DNA from: Hypsibius dujardini
Taxonomy: Eukaryota; Tardigrada; Eutardigrada; Parachela; Hypsibiidae
Direction: 5' to 3'
Length of the DNA stretch: 39,187 bases
NCBI GenBank assembly: GCA_001579985.1
Contig: LRSR01007879.1
Location: 1 to 39,187 of the forward strand
A program made the translations under genes and the position numbers. The notes beneath the pieces were generated by a model. That model did not search any database. It was not told where the DNA came from and worked only from the letters and a program-made list of their open reading frames with translations. Within the stretch, counting starts at the first letter, position 1; each line of letters opens with the position of its first letter. Shown here in pieces: positions 10,201 through 21,198 of the stretch.

Positions 10201-11991
10201 ACTATTGAAGGGCGGTACGAGGAATCCAGTTTATCTCGGTATCTCTAGCTACATTTTTTCTTAGCATATTTCGAGCCACTGACAAGACCAACCACTGCCC
10301 AATGCGCCAAACAATCGGAGATATGTTTTCTTAAAGCTAGGTTAACCAAAATTTAATTTGGAATTGATTGGCATGATCAGAAATTTTTCTATGTCAGAGT
10401 GCGAAATTGGCAATCAAGTTCTCGTGATATGGGGAAATTTGGGGTGCCATTTCAAGATTCACCCGTAACTCCGCCCCTACTGCTTAAACTATTTTCCCTG
10501 CTGATCGTAGCGATTCCAAAATAACTTTTGAATTGGATAGCGCTAAAAAAATACTTTCGATCTCTAGGCAAAGTTGTAAGAGATTGGTATTGCCCATGAC
10601 TCAAAAAAGGCCGTATTCCTCTGTGAGAAACATTACAAGGAGTCAGGCCTAACTCAGGCCACCCCGTTTTTTGGCCTAATCCTAGCCACTTTGCAAGTGA
10701 ATTATCTAATTCACTTTTACGATTTCAATGAGACTATCAACGCTGATATGAAAGCCTTCAACACCGGAACAATTTCATGCCGGGTTCAAATTGTTTGAAT
10801 GTGCACTTTCAGAGCAAAACGCGTCGGAAGAGATAGGAAATCAGACAGAAATTCGACCGACGATTTCACACTAGACTAGAAGAGGGCGCTGCATGCGCTC
10901 TCTCAAGGAGCATTCCCCTGTATGGCCCCGGCATGCTTATCAAGCAATTGAGCAAATTCACAGATGTCAAACAAATGTAAACAAATCTACAAGGACGTTT
11001 GTTGATTTGCCCCGCAAATTCAGAATTAAGCTCAATCCTTATTATTCTTACCATTTCGGATCTAAAAGAAAAACTTTGCGCTGGTAAAATGGTCGAAAAT
11101 AAAGATACGTCGAAAAGTAAAAGAAAAACACGTGATATACGAGATTCAATCCCCTAATCTCCGTGGCACTTAGCGATGGGCGCGTCACCTGTTGCCCTCA
11201 CTAACTTAGGGTGGCCAAGATTAGGCCAAAAAACGGAGTGACTAGGATCAGGCCTGACTCCTCATACTGCTTCTACATATGAACAACCATGTAAGCGTAT
11301 GAGTCATACGAGTTTGCGGTTGCCCTATTTAAACAACGTTATTCAGAAGGAACTGCGTCAGTTCGCAGCCTTTCGAGGTTCAGTTATACTCGTTAAAACA
11401 TCCTTCCGTTCTGCCGTCTTCATCGTGTAGTTATCACACCTCGTACCTGCAAAATGCCAGGGTTCCATCAGGAGGCAGATGCCCGGTGCGGTGGATGCCT
11501 CAAGACAACCCTTTATGGGCGGGCCGTCGCAGAAGCCTAACGCGTAATATCGAACCAGCTGTACGTGGGTAATACCCGCTAGTTCCAAGGCAAGTTTTCT
11601 TAGATGTTCCATCCGGACGGCGTGTTCAATCACCGATCGATAAACTTCAACGGAAACGAAGACAGCCCCGTTTCCGGCAGCCATGTTTGGAAATAGTCCA
11701 GCGGGCAGCTCGACCGCTTGGGCAAAGCACCCCCTCGGATTAGCAGCATAAAATGAGCGAGCATCATTGATATGCAACAAACTTCGTGTCACAGGAAGAC
11801 GTATGGGAGGCTGGTATAATATGGGTTTTACATGAAGAAGAATCACTAGATGTATGATGAGAATGGTATTCCTGGAAGGCGAGCGATACATGTTCGTCGT
11901 CACTTTCCACAGCCCGAAACCAAGGCGTGATGGCTTGGAGATGTTCCATTTCTATTTGTGATTGGGTCCCTACAACCGCAGTTGTGGACAT
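7269..11991 (-). CDS. Tandem pseudokinase-kinase protein (MAP3K/TKL-like)
   Basis: Four exons are inferred in coding order: 11991-11890, 11810-11447, 10120-9125 and 7933-7269, giving 708 residues. Residues about 35-350 form a degenerate kinase domain: VSVEVY replaces the VAIK Lys with Glu, the HRD loop reads IAVLRSPLIIVS, and DFG is DWLN, but DLWSLGCV of the C-lobe remains. Residues about 390-700 form a second domain with most active features: GNGSYG (398-403), ALKVL with Lys433, HGDIKGEN (528-535, catalytic Asp530), DMD in place of DFG (549-551), SPE and DVWSVGCV. IKGEN resembles MAP3K/STE11 kinases. No signal peptide or transmembrane segment is seen, so it is probably cytosolic. ATG 11991 is the first in frame after an upstream stop; further 5' exons cannot be excluded. 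Introns of 79, 1326 and 1191 bp; the large ones carry repeats. Confidence 0.8.
8075..8517. repeat. Diverged tandem repeat, about 3 copies, 147-186 bp period
   Basis: Three copies begin near 8075, 8222 and 8408. Each reads roughly TCAGAAT..GTGAGGGG, a T-rich run, AACATTGAAGG, CTTTGTTTTGAATAAAA, a TTGAGTTG box and then a C- or G-rich tract. The array lies in the last intron of the kinase gene (7934-9124). Poly-C and poly-G runs at the copy ends may vary in length or be poorly resolved in assembly. Confidence 0.7.
8338..8398. repeat. 12-bp minisatellite (GGTGAGTGGATG)n
   Basis: About five near-identical 12-bp units lie inside the larger tandem repeat of the kinase intron. They account for the longer spacing between its second and third copies. 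Confidence 0.9.
8826..8935. repeat. Interrupted (TTGA)n microsatellite
   Basis: Three short TTGA/GATT runs (near 8826-8845, 8869-8882 and 8913-8930) are separated by unique sequence containing short palindromic words. They lie in the kinase intron. A similar TTGA run sits inside the MITE at 27510-27792. Confidence 0.7.
10638..11262. mobile_element. MITE-like element with 52-bp terminal inverted repeats, in a kinase intron
   Basis: The ends 10638-10689 and 11211-11262 are inverted copies, identical over AGGAGTCAGGCCT and over the block GTTTTTTGGCCTAATC apart from scattered mismatches. The 625-bp interior has no transposase. A perfect 22-bp hairpin (AAGTGAATTA...) follows the left arm near 10696. 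It lies in the second intron (10121-11446) of the kinase gene, which accounts for much of that intron's length. The target-site duplication is unclear. Confidence 0.75.
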
Positions 11992-14021
11992 GGATGCTTT
12001 GCACAATGTTACATCTCGCAATTAACAGACACGCGAAAAGCGTATGGCGTGGTTTAAAATTTCTGCCTAAATTTGCGAGATACAGTTATAATTTAATCAG
12101 CCATTGTCTGTAAGTATTACTGTTTGAACAGCAGCTTACCATGAAGAACTTTGATCCGTGATAGTCGTGTGTGCGTGTACTTTCTGTACGGAGATAGCTT
12201 CGCGTTCGTGTAAACAGTCAGATGCGTAACGCATTTCTTGAAGAATGGGGGTAGCCATGCGGGGGGGGGGCAGTGCCTATATGAGCAAAAATGAAAGCTG
12301 CTCCTGGGCAGCCACAAAACATAAATAAGAAGACCTTAAAAAAATCACTGCCCCCATTGTTGCCTCCATTCTATAAGAAGTCCGTGCCCCCCTCCCCCGG
12401 CTAAGGGGCTATGTTTTAAAAATACCCTATCAGAGGGATAGGGGGGCACGTGGGGGTTTGGCCCCCTCCGCTGAAACCGCCTCAGCTGCTGCCGGCGGTC
12501 ATAGCCATGCGGCCGCGAATGTAGAATTGACAGCAGCAGAAATTCCTGCATTTTCCCTCTCAATGGTCTGGTATTTCGGTTGAATACATTGATCTACAGT
12601 CAGCCCCAAGAAGAACTCTGCTTGCACAACACAGGCTGTTTGCGCATAGAGAGAGATGAGGTGCGACAGGTGTAGCAATAAAATATCTTCGATATCAAGA
12701 GACGCAAGTAATTGAACCAAGTGGCCCACCAAAAATTGGCTTATCTCGCGATCTCAAAAAACAAATAGCAATTTACCTGTGTATAGGACTGCTACCACTG
12801 ATGACTTAACCGCAGGGAAACTGCGCAAAGTAGCCGAATTCGAAATCTTATCAGTTGTTTTTGCAGCTTTTCATGACTGTGCTTTTTTCTGCCGTTGCAA
12901 TTGATTGGCTTGATTTAGTAAAAGTTGTTCGTCAATTGTCCTGATTGGTTGTCAGAAACGGTGCAATTTAGGGCGGAGTTTTCGGTTTGTCTGAACAGCA
13001 AAAGTCACGTGAGCAGAGTTCTTCTTGGGGCTGACTGTAGTTGAGACAACAATCTTTTCAGCAGCTACCCGGCTTTTTCTACTATTTTTACCGTGTTGGC
13101 TTGATCCGTGAAAGTAAAAAAGATTTATCTATTGTAGGCAGCAGCAGTGGTGCCTCGGCTTCATGTGACGTTTGGACAGATTATGTTTTACGAAAAGTCG
13201 AATTTTCTTGTGCCAAACAATGTCAAAGTTTTGGGGATCGAAATTGGAAAGTCCTGTTACTTGACCCAATGACATTCCTTTTTCGAGTGCGTTTTGCGCT
13301 AACCGGGTAGATTAAAAATAATCCTTCCAAGACAATTGTTCGACACAAGGAACCAAAATATCATTGAACCAGAAAGAAATATCCAAACGTCAGAGAGCAT
13401 CAGCCGCTTGCATTTTAGCTTTATTGTACATGCAGTTCTTACTTGCGGGCGTTTTCAACTGTCAAATGTAGAACCGTTCCAAAATATTTTTTCGTTCGGA
13501 CCTAATTTATTAATGATTAAAAAATTGATTTCGCCAGTCAAATTAAAAACTTTTTGTTGGTGAATCTTAAAATGATGTCTGGTTCCGAAATAGTGTGAAA
13601 TATTGCGCGGGCTATTTTACAAGTTTGTATATTTATGCTAAAACGTTCATTTGTCTTCAATGAAGTGTAAGCCAGTCGACCAGCTAGACAATCGGCTGTT
13701 CCGAGAAGTTCAAACGAAAATCTGAATTTTGACAATTTGTGTTGATAACAGTTCTTATGGAAGACGAATTTCTACAGAAATTGATAATTTTCATCATATA
13801 ATATTTATTTATATTTAGTAATATTAATTAATAGGATTTTCCTTCATTATTTCTGCCAATTTGGAATGCCAAAAGTCTCCAATTCTTTTGAAAACTGAGG
13901 TCGCCAAGAAGGAACCTTTTGATGCTATTATGTCGAGCAAAATTGTTTTGCAGCTTTTTTAAGGAAGACTTGGCGAGTCATAGTACAACTGCTTTTTAAA
14001 ACTTCTAGTGGTTAGGGACGG
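11992..14021. other. Intergenic; no supported gene
   Basis: It contains low-complexity G/C runs (near 12259 and 12385), a 28-bp inverted repeat (12594/13013) and scattered short ORFs. A 77-codon ORF on the minus strand (12732-12499) has a protein-like, hydrophobic composition but no recognised domain. It could be an unassigned exon upstream of the kinase gene; confidence in that is low. Confidence 0.4.
12594..13040. repeat. Perfect 28-bp inverted repeat pair
   Basis: 12594-12621 and 13013-13040 are exact reverse complements (core CAGTCAGCCCCAAGAAGAAC). Similarity stops at the edges. About 390 bp separate the arms. This could be a short-armed MITE or an inverted microduplication. Confidence 0.7.
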
Positions 14022-14220
14022 TACAAGCATATTGCATAAATAGTATGCACCTTATAAAGTTGACATAAACATAATGAACGACATGAACGGCATAAATAGC
14101 ATGACAAGCATAAACGAGTTAAACGACATTAACGGCGTAAGCGTCATTATCTGCATAAAGTGAGCAAATGTCAGGAGTGGCGTAAGTGGAGTAGGTCATA
14201 ACGGAATGAATTAGCGGGGA
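14022..14220. repeat. 9-bp minisatellite, left array
   Basis: Degenerate repeats of (N)GGCATAAAC, with variants such as GACATAAAC, GGCATAAAT and AGCATAAAC. Period 9, most regular at 14060-14155. Confidence 0.75.
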
Positions 14221-15676
14221 TAAAAATCAACTATTTCCGTGGACCATTTTTGCGTCAATATACTGCAACAATATTTCAATGGTGTCCATTGTTATTTTTA
14301 CTTTGTGGATTTGCATTTGTTCGTTAGCAGCTCTTCATCATAGAGAATATAAAGTAGCAGAACGAAGTGCACAATACATTTAACAGATATGTGGTAAGGG
14401 CAAAAGAAATATATTCACGTCGGTGAGTTGAGCAAATATCACAGCTTTCCATACTCCTGCACCTTACAGTCAAACTAACATTATCTGAATATTTAATTTA
14501 GTTGCTAGAGTGGCCAGAGATTCCTATTGGCTCCTCCATTGGCTTTTTCTCAATACAGGTATCGAAATGTATAGCTTCTGTCACTTTGCTCACGTTTGGT
14601 TGACGTGTAAGAGTAACCTGCCCCCTCCCCGGCAGTGACTGCCCTTGGCGGTATTTTCCTCAGGGATGAGCGACAGTCTCCGAAGCGAAACTCCCTACCT
14701 CGCTTCGAAAAGCTTGTTTCGCCACTGAAAGAGCACAACTGTTTTTTTAACCATTTGTATTCCGCTTGCGCCAGACAAAACAGAATTGTGTTCGTTGAGT
14801 AATTGAAAAAAATAAGCTGAAATTTGCTCATTCAAAGACTCAGAGTTTATTAAAAAGTGTTCCCAATTGGAGGGGACATGGCTTCTCGCCTCCTCCCCCC
14901 GCTCCCAAGACGTCTCTGTAACACAGTAAATGGTGCAAGACTATCATTTTTAATTGAGCAATCAATTGTGTGTATAGTTTTTGTTCTATTGGGTGCATAC
15001 AGTTAAGAGACAGGCCAGGAAAAAGTTTGAAGATCTTGGCGTGATAGGATTTTTATTACTAATAACTTAAGATTTCCGCCAAACTCTTCCAGTTAAAAGT
15101 TTTTTGTTACTAGAAGCAAAATGAGGCCACTGAAAATTTGAATCGAAGATTTTCAAGTACTAGTTTAAGCGGTTTGCACAATTTAAAATGTGAGAGAGTG
15201 AAAACACCAACTGAGCATCAATCAATTCGTCATCCGTAGCCCGATTTTGTTTCTGGTTACACAAACCCGCCAAAAGTTTGATAAAAATACTGAAAATGTG
15301 TTAAAAGTAAGTCCCGATTGTAACGACACAAGCTACTGCACATTTTACAAATTCGTCCAACAGATCTGAATCTTCTGCGCAGAATTTCTTGTCGGCTGTC
15401 ACATCAATGCATCATCACGCGACAAAAAACATCATCCCGGCTTCTGAATGGACGAAACAAGTGATCGTCTTTGACAACATGCACAATGTTGACCGGACGC
15501 ACACTGCACAGAATCCGCTACCTTTGCCGGCTCCTTTCAATAAACTATGGATGGAGCCCTTTAAAGTCATCGACGTCTTCTACATCCGTAATCACAAGCG
15601 TTAAGAATGCGAGACAAAATACCATTCAAAAGACATCCAAATCCTGCATCGGACCTTACCGATGAGGAACACTTAG

Positions 15677-15886
15677 GCCGCGGAGCAGAACAATTCATTC
15701 TTCAAGCAATTTTTTCCTGTATTGAATGCCATTCTGCGAGATATACAGCTATTTTACATTGATAAACTAGCACGTAACCATTATAAATACTTTTTAAAGA
15801 AACACGGTACCGGTGGGATTGCGAATTCAGGGACTGATATGTCCGAGAACGAAGAGGAACTCGAGGCTTTGGATGATGACAATTAG
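15677..15886 (+). CDS. Unrecognised ORF fragment with acidic C-terminus
   Basis: A stop-to-stop reading frame of 69 codons runs through ...FFPVLNAILRDIQLFYIDKL and ends in an acidic tail (MSENEEELEALDDDN) before TAG at 15884. Codon use and the amphipathic pattern look protein-like. I do not recognise a domain. It lies inside the putative fold-back element, with another short ORF (15389-15604) upstream, so it may be a 3' exon of an element-borne or decayed gene. Confidence 0.3.
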   Translation, partial: AAEQNNSFFKQFFPVLNAILRDIQLFYIDKLARNHYKYFLKKHGTGGIANSGTDMSENEEELEALDDDN

Positions 15887-16202
15887 AATAGTGGCTGAAA
15901 TTTTTATTGAATTACTTGTCTTTTTACAAATTTAGTGCCTTGTTTGGTATGCTTCTGTTGGTTTTGTTATAGTTGGGTAATGACAGTTTAGCTTTCTCAA
16001 GCCCATGTTCAAGCTAATAAATGACCTTCCGTCTCGAACAGTATGTTGTCAATTGTTAATTTTGCTGCGTCTGTTTTTATTTAGTTTTTCCTGTTTCAGC
16101 GGCATGTCGCACAAAGCTTGCTATCTATATCAAGTAAATAAAGAGGTAAAACGCTATTTCTTTGCGGCAGGGAGTCGGCTAAGTCAAAGACGTTAATTCT
16201 TT

Positions 16203-16480
16203 TGCAGTACCGATTATGCTAATTAAGCCAGCCTTTATGCAGTTATGCCAGCTATGCTGGTTATGACGATTATGCCGTTTATGCTGGGTATGCCGGGTAT
16301 GCCGTTTATGTTGGGTGTATCGTTTATGCCGGGTGTTCCGGTTATGCTGTTTATGCCGTTCATGCCGTTTATCCCAATTGTGCCGGTTATTTTGATTATA
16401 CCAGCTGTGCCGGGTACATTTTGCTGTATGCTGAACTGACCGCCCCAGTAAGATTTATGCCAGTTATGCTTGTATGCCGA
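16203..16480. repeat. 9-bp minisatellite, right array (inverted)
   Basis: Degenerate repeats of GTTTATGCC/GGTATGCCG with period 9, most regular at 16240-16380. The strand is the opposite of the left array. Both strands are open over part of this region, giving artificial Met-Pro-Phe or Gly-Ile repeat peptides that are not genes. Confidence 0.8.
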
Positions 16481-18506
16481 TTCCATGAATACACTGTGAC
16501 TCTTCAATGTCGTTGTTCTAAAATTTGCTAGTATACTTGGGGGAGGGGGGGGAGGTGAGGATCGATACTATTTTGTTCGATCTGGGTTTTTGAGAGAATA
16601 CACTGTGAACCGCTTCCTTTTAATTCAAGAACAGGAGCAAATTTAAGTCAAATGGTTAAAGGCTTTGTGATATTTTTTTTCGATCTGTAATTAAATTACG
16701 GATAAGCGTACAAGTTATTAGATCTTTCGCTGTATTTCAGATGCAAGTGTATAGACCACATTAGAAAGGAAGTTTGACACACGTTTGGGCGGGCATACAT
16801 TTACCAACAGATTACATATTTCAAGACACCAAGTCATCAACAAAGCAGACATAATTTTGTGTCCGTTGAAAGTTTTCTGCAGCTTTCAAATTCTTTGGCA
16901 CCAGTTGAGCTCGTGCAGTTCGAATTACCGTTTACAGAAATTCCATCACCGGCATATGTCAGACAAGTCGTCGCATCTTTGTGAAATATTCTAACATATA
17001 TTTCCATACCGAAATTATCGGGGGAGAATCAATTTGGTGCCCGGATGAAATAGGCTACGCAGTTTTGCAGTTCAATAACTCTTTGGTAGCGAGATGGTTT
17101 GGGGGTGCGGGCAGTGCGAGGCCAAGCAAAAAAATGTTTAAATTGGAAAAGCGTGAAATGATTTCAACAATGAGTACTAGGCATTATTTGGAAGTTTCCC
17201 GTTTACAGTTCGTGACTGGTGGTGCTGCCTGAAAGCGTCTGCCAGCTTGATTTCTTGTTGTTCTTTCACTCCTGAAATCTCTAGTTTATTTTCTATATTG
17301 TGCCGTTCTAAGAATGTCTAGATAAATAAAACAAATTCCCTATCGATTGCACTGCTGAAGTGACGCGCAGCGGATGCTTTATTGAGCATGTTAGCGTTTT
17401 CGTGGGGGTGACTGATTCCGAGCAATTTTTCGTACAGTTGATTGTTGATTGCATACTTTGAACCTGGGACTCGCCGTGCAATTTCGTGTGAATACTCGAT
17501 CCTTTGGCGTTTTACCTGATTGAGACATACGAAACTGTGTTAGCTCTGTTTGAACTTACAGTCAAATGATTATAGATGTCATAATACGTGGATTGTACGA
17601 CGTTTTTTTAGTATGGACACAAAGTTTCGCCTCATTGATTGTTTGGCGTTAGTCAGGGACGGTTACATGTTACCAGTCCGGTTACAACATGTGAATCATT
17701 GGGCAGAAGTGGAACGCTCTGACTGATGATGACCGAATTTTAATTCTGCTACCGTCCATCACAAACACACAATTCCAAATGATTTAGGTGTCCATAGATA
17801 TTGTCAAAACCCCAATTTTTGTGGATCGTCAAAAACAAGATCTCAGGAAGTTGTGGACACCAGCGCAAAAGCCGTCCAAGTGTTGGCAAGGTGGTGCTCA
17901 GACAATATCTGACACTTCTGTTAGTTTTTTAATTTGTTTTTTTGGCAATTAAAACTTTTTGACATTACATAATAAAAGCAAAAAACTGCTAGTGAATCAA
18001 CTGAAAACTCAGTCGGTAAATCATTTGTGACTGTGGAATTAAGCAATTTTATACGGCCAGGTACCCAGAGTTAAGGCCAGACATCTCCATTGCTTCCTTC
18101 ATTTGGAGGTCTCTTTGGCCGCAGAAGATTTGTTTCTTTTTATTAAATTTCTACAACGGATATTTTTCTCTGTTTAAGCGCTCTTGAAAATTGCACATCA
18201 TGATTCGGTAGAGAGGATTGCCCTCCTCTAGCATGGCATTTACCTTGATAAAATCTCGCCCTGTCACACACTTGCGTTCCTTTGGAAGAACAGAATTTCT
18301 GCTAACAATTCCAGGGAATATGACGGGACAAAACTTTCTTCCAAGGAGTTCTTTGGGCTCCCGGCGAGGGTTTAGTTTTCTCACCTTAGCGTTATTTACG
18401 CTGTATCACCTAACCGAGAGGCTTCGATAAGATCTTGTCTTCTCATGTAAAAGTGTTATTTCACTTCTCCAAAACGGTTGCAAATGTGCTTGTCAACACA
18501 GAACGG
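16481..18506. other. Intergenic; no supported gene
   Basis: It holds short poly-G/poly-T tracts (16540-16556, 16670) and short ORFs. A 77-codon minus-strand ORF (18384-18151) lies just upstream of the P450 promoter. It shows no domain and is not called. Confidence 0.45.
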
Positions 18507-18514
18507 TATAAATA
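18507..18514 (+). promoter_or_regulatory. TATA box of the P450 gene
   Basis: TATAAATA within GGTATAAATACAGCC, 80 bp before the start codon at 18587. A transcription start about 30 bp downstream would leave a 5' leader of roughly 45 bp. Position and sequence fit a classic core promoter; initiation was not demonstrated. Confidence 0.6.
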
Positions 18515-18586
18515 CAGCCCATATACTTAGCCACCTTCTGATCTGAATTACCTAGTTCAATTCTTTTATCTCATTAAATTTTTGTC

Positions 18587-19659
18587 ATGGAGCTCTTCTT
18601 CCTGATAGCAACAATCCTTGCAATTGCTGCAGCCGCAATATATGCCTGGAGCAAAACTGGCCCTCGAAATATCCCACCCGGACCCCAAGGCATGCATTCT
18701 TAGCAGTACTTCCTTACCCATTTAAATCTAAAGTATTCTGCATCCTCGCAGTTTTTCTCATTTAATTATTAACGTAATATCAAATTGCTATATACGATGC
18801 AAAGTTTTGCACCCTCCTTATTTTTTTCGATGTTATAGGTCTTCCCTTCTTCGGCAACATTTTCTCTCTTGGTCAGTACCCTCACAAAGTTCTGGCCAAA
18901 TGGAAGGACAAGTACGGCGATGTGATGAGCTTCAAAAACGGTCATCGTCTCATGATCGTCCTCAGCGACCCCGCTACGGTCCGTAAGGTCTTCGCCAACG
19001 ACGTGGTCGCCAACCGCGACAACCAAAGCGCCATTCGAACGGACCCAGGCACCGGTGCGGAGTTGGGCTTGGTTTTCAGTGAGGGCGAACTGTGGAAGAG
19101 CCACAGACGCTTCGCTCTGTCGACCCTTCGCGACCTGGGAATGGGAAAGAATTGGTTGGAGGACACCATCATCACCGAGGTTCAGGAGCTGTGTGATATC
19201 CTCCGCAGTACGAAGGGAAAAGCAATCTATCCCAAAGTCCAAGTTACCAACAGTATTGCAAACGTTATCTGTGCGCTGATCTTCGGCCGACGATTTACCC
19301 TTGACGATCCAAAGTTTACACGACTGACAGCGCTGTTAAATGAACTGCCGACGGGTCTGGCTGCGGATAGCGTGGTCCAGGCACTGCCGTTTCTGATGTG
19401 GTTTCCCAATGCCGTGCGAAAACGCGTTTCCACAGCGCGTCAGTCGTTGCACTCGGTCTTTGCCTTCCTCCGAGAAGAAGCAGTGCAACATGCGGGTACA
19501 GTGAATAAACAAGCAGACGCTCCGGATTATCTCTATGCATATCTAGCGGAACGCGAAAATGGTTCGAAGACTGCCGGAAGGAGCTCTTTTACAGGTTCGC
19601 AGTTGTTTGCAGCGCTACTTGTGCCGTCATTCTTACTGTACTGTCTGTCTGTCTTTTTA

Positions 19660-19698
<39 letters not shown>

Positions 19699-20537
19699 GC
19701 GGTATACATGTTTTTGTCTGTTCACTGTTTTTTCATGTCTTGCAGAGGAGCAGCTCATCGCATCACTTAACGATCTGTTCGGTGCTGGAACTGAGACAAC
19801 CTCAAATACCACATTATGGGCAATTGTCTATATGCTTGCTAATCCGGAAATTATGAAGAAAGTTCAGCTGGAGATTGACGAACGGGTTGGTCGTGACCGG
19901 ATGCTCCGTAATTCCGATAGGAGTATGTGTGTTTTAGTTCGACTCTTAATACGTCAGTTTTATTCTGTTGTATTTGAACAATTATTCAACTATAGTATAT
20001 ATAACTTTTTTTCAGATCTGCTGCCATACACCGAGGCGATGATTATGGAGGTTCAGCGGCTCGGCAATCTTGCAACCTTTGGATTACCTCACCGGAACGC
20101 TGAAGAAATGACAATCGACGGGTTCACCATTCCGAAAGACAGCAACATCCTCGCCAACCTTTACTCAATCCACACTGATCCGCGTTGGTTCAAGGAACCC
20201 TTCACGTTTGATCCCACTCGATTCCTAGACGCAAATGAAAAGCTGATCAAGCCGGATGGATTCATGCCCTTCTCAACAGGTACGCTCTAAACTAAGACTA
20301 AATTCACGTTCGCCATAACGGAAACTTACTTATGGAAGCCACTTATGTGTAGGTAAACGGGTATGCCTGGGCGAGGCCTTGGCGAAAATGGAACTCTTCC
20401 TCTTCATCGCCAATCTCCTCAGGTGTTTCACTCTGCAATTGCCGTCCGGCGTTAAGTCCGTTTCTTTGGATGCCGCGCCCGACTCCCTCGTCAACAGTCC
20501 AGTACCCTTTCAGGTCGCTTTTATCCCTCGTGTTTAA
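18587..20537 (+). CDS. Cytochrome P450, CYP2-clan-like, complete
   Basis: Five exons are inferred: 18587-18689, 18839-19594, 19746-19922, 20016-20279 and 20353-20537, giving 494 residues, the usual size for a microsomal P450. The N-terminus is a hydrophobic membrane anchor followed by the Pro-rich hinge IPPGPQGLPFFGN. Other landmarks are the helix-C WxxxRR-like stretch (WKSHRRF), the helix-I motif FGAGTETTS, ExxR (EVQR) in helix K, the FDPTRF motif, and the haem-binding loop FSTGKRVCLGEA with Cys438 as the axial ligand. All catalytic motifs are present, so a haem-thiolate monooxygenase in the ER is expected. The substrate is unknown. Intron 1 has a GC donor (AAG|GCATGC) and intron 2 holds a CTGT microsatellite. 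AATAAA occurs 95 bp after the stop. Confidence 0.92.
19641..19699. repeat. (CTGT)n microsatellite in a P450 intron
   Basis: About 14 CTGT units with one T-rich interruption, inside the 19595-19745 intron. It is the complement of the CAGA microsatellite at 4134-4238. Confidence 0.95.
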
Positions 20538-20631
20538 TTGACCATCGACGGGACAATCCCTAGTGATGTTTATAGACGTTTCCGCTTTTTTATGCAGTGT
20601 AGTCAAGGACTAAGACATATCAACGTTCTTC

Positions 20632-20637
20632 AATAAA
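20632..20637 (+). terminator. Polyadenylation signal of the P450 gene
   Basis: AATAAA lies 95 bp downstream of the P450 stop codon. A cleavage site 10-30 bp further on would be typical. Confidence 0.55.
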
Positions 20638-21198
20638 TGAACGAATCCATATTTGTATTAGTTAATCGCACTGATTGGTGTAATGTTAATTATTACGCAC
20701 ATGTGTCCACGAATACCGGCAACCGAAGTGTAGCCAATTCCTAGATAAGTCCGCTTCAATCCAGCGAGTCCAGCCCATTCCTATTTTGTCTGGCTTAGAG
20801 CTATTTAGCAGTTCCCGTATTGCAGAGCATAGTGAATATGACTTTTCACTATGTGCCATTATGAACTAAAGGTAGAATGGGATGTATTCGTATAATAATT
20901 GGTGAAGATCAAGGGGCGGAGCTATGGACCAATCATAGAACACTGCTCCAAAAATCCCAAACATTTATTTAGAAAGAGTACATATAGATCCGCCCCTGAT
21001 GTCCGCCCCCTGATTGTTAACAACAATCGATTGAAAAGTGTATTGAAAATGGGAGAGACACGAAATTCTGATTTAAGCGCATACACCGAGAGCCGTACGT
21101 GATTGTTAGGCGTGATCTGAATTTGACTGAGATAATTGACCGCTTCTAAGCTGCCCATAAAAATGCTGTTACAAAAAAATCTGCTCAATAGTGTTAGC

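Larger units (their letters stand above)
14022..16480. mobile_element. Putative fold-back element: inverted arrays of a degenerate 9-bp repeat
   Basis: The left array (14022-14220) is built from 9-bp words like GGCATAAAC. The right array (16203-16480) is built from the complementary word GTTTATGCC. The outer parts match as inverted copies: ACAAGCATATTGCATAAAT on the left against ACAAGCATAACTGGCATAAA on the reverse of the right. Terminal inverted repeats made of short tandem units are the hallmark of fold-back (FB/TU/Galileo-type) transposons. The 2-kb interior has short ORFs, including 15677-15886. No target-site duplication was found, so this is a hypothesis. Confidence 0.4.

Noticed and set aside
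16235-16507. Long ORFs on both strands with Gly-Ile or Met-Pro-Phe repeats
   Set aside because: They are translations of the 9-bp minisatellite, which is open in several frames because of its composition; no start context, signal or domain supports a gene.
18922-19770. P450 exon read through into the CTGT repeat
   Set aside because: The extension past 19594 is intron: GT follows ACAG, and the haem-binding half rejoins in phase after 19745.
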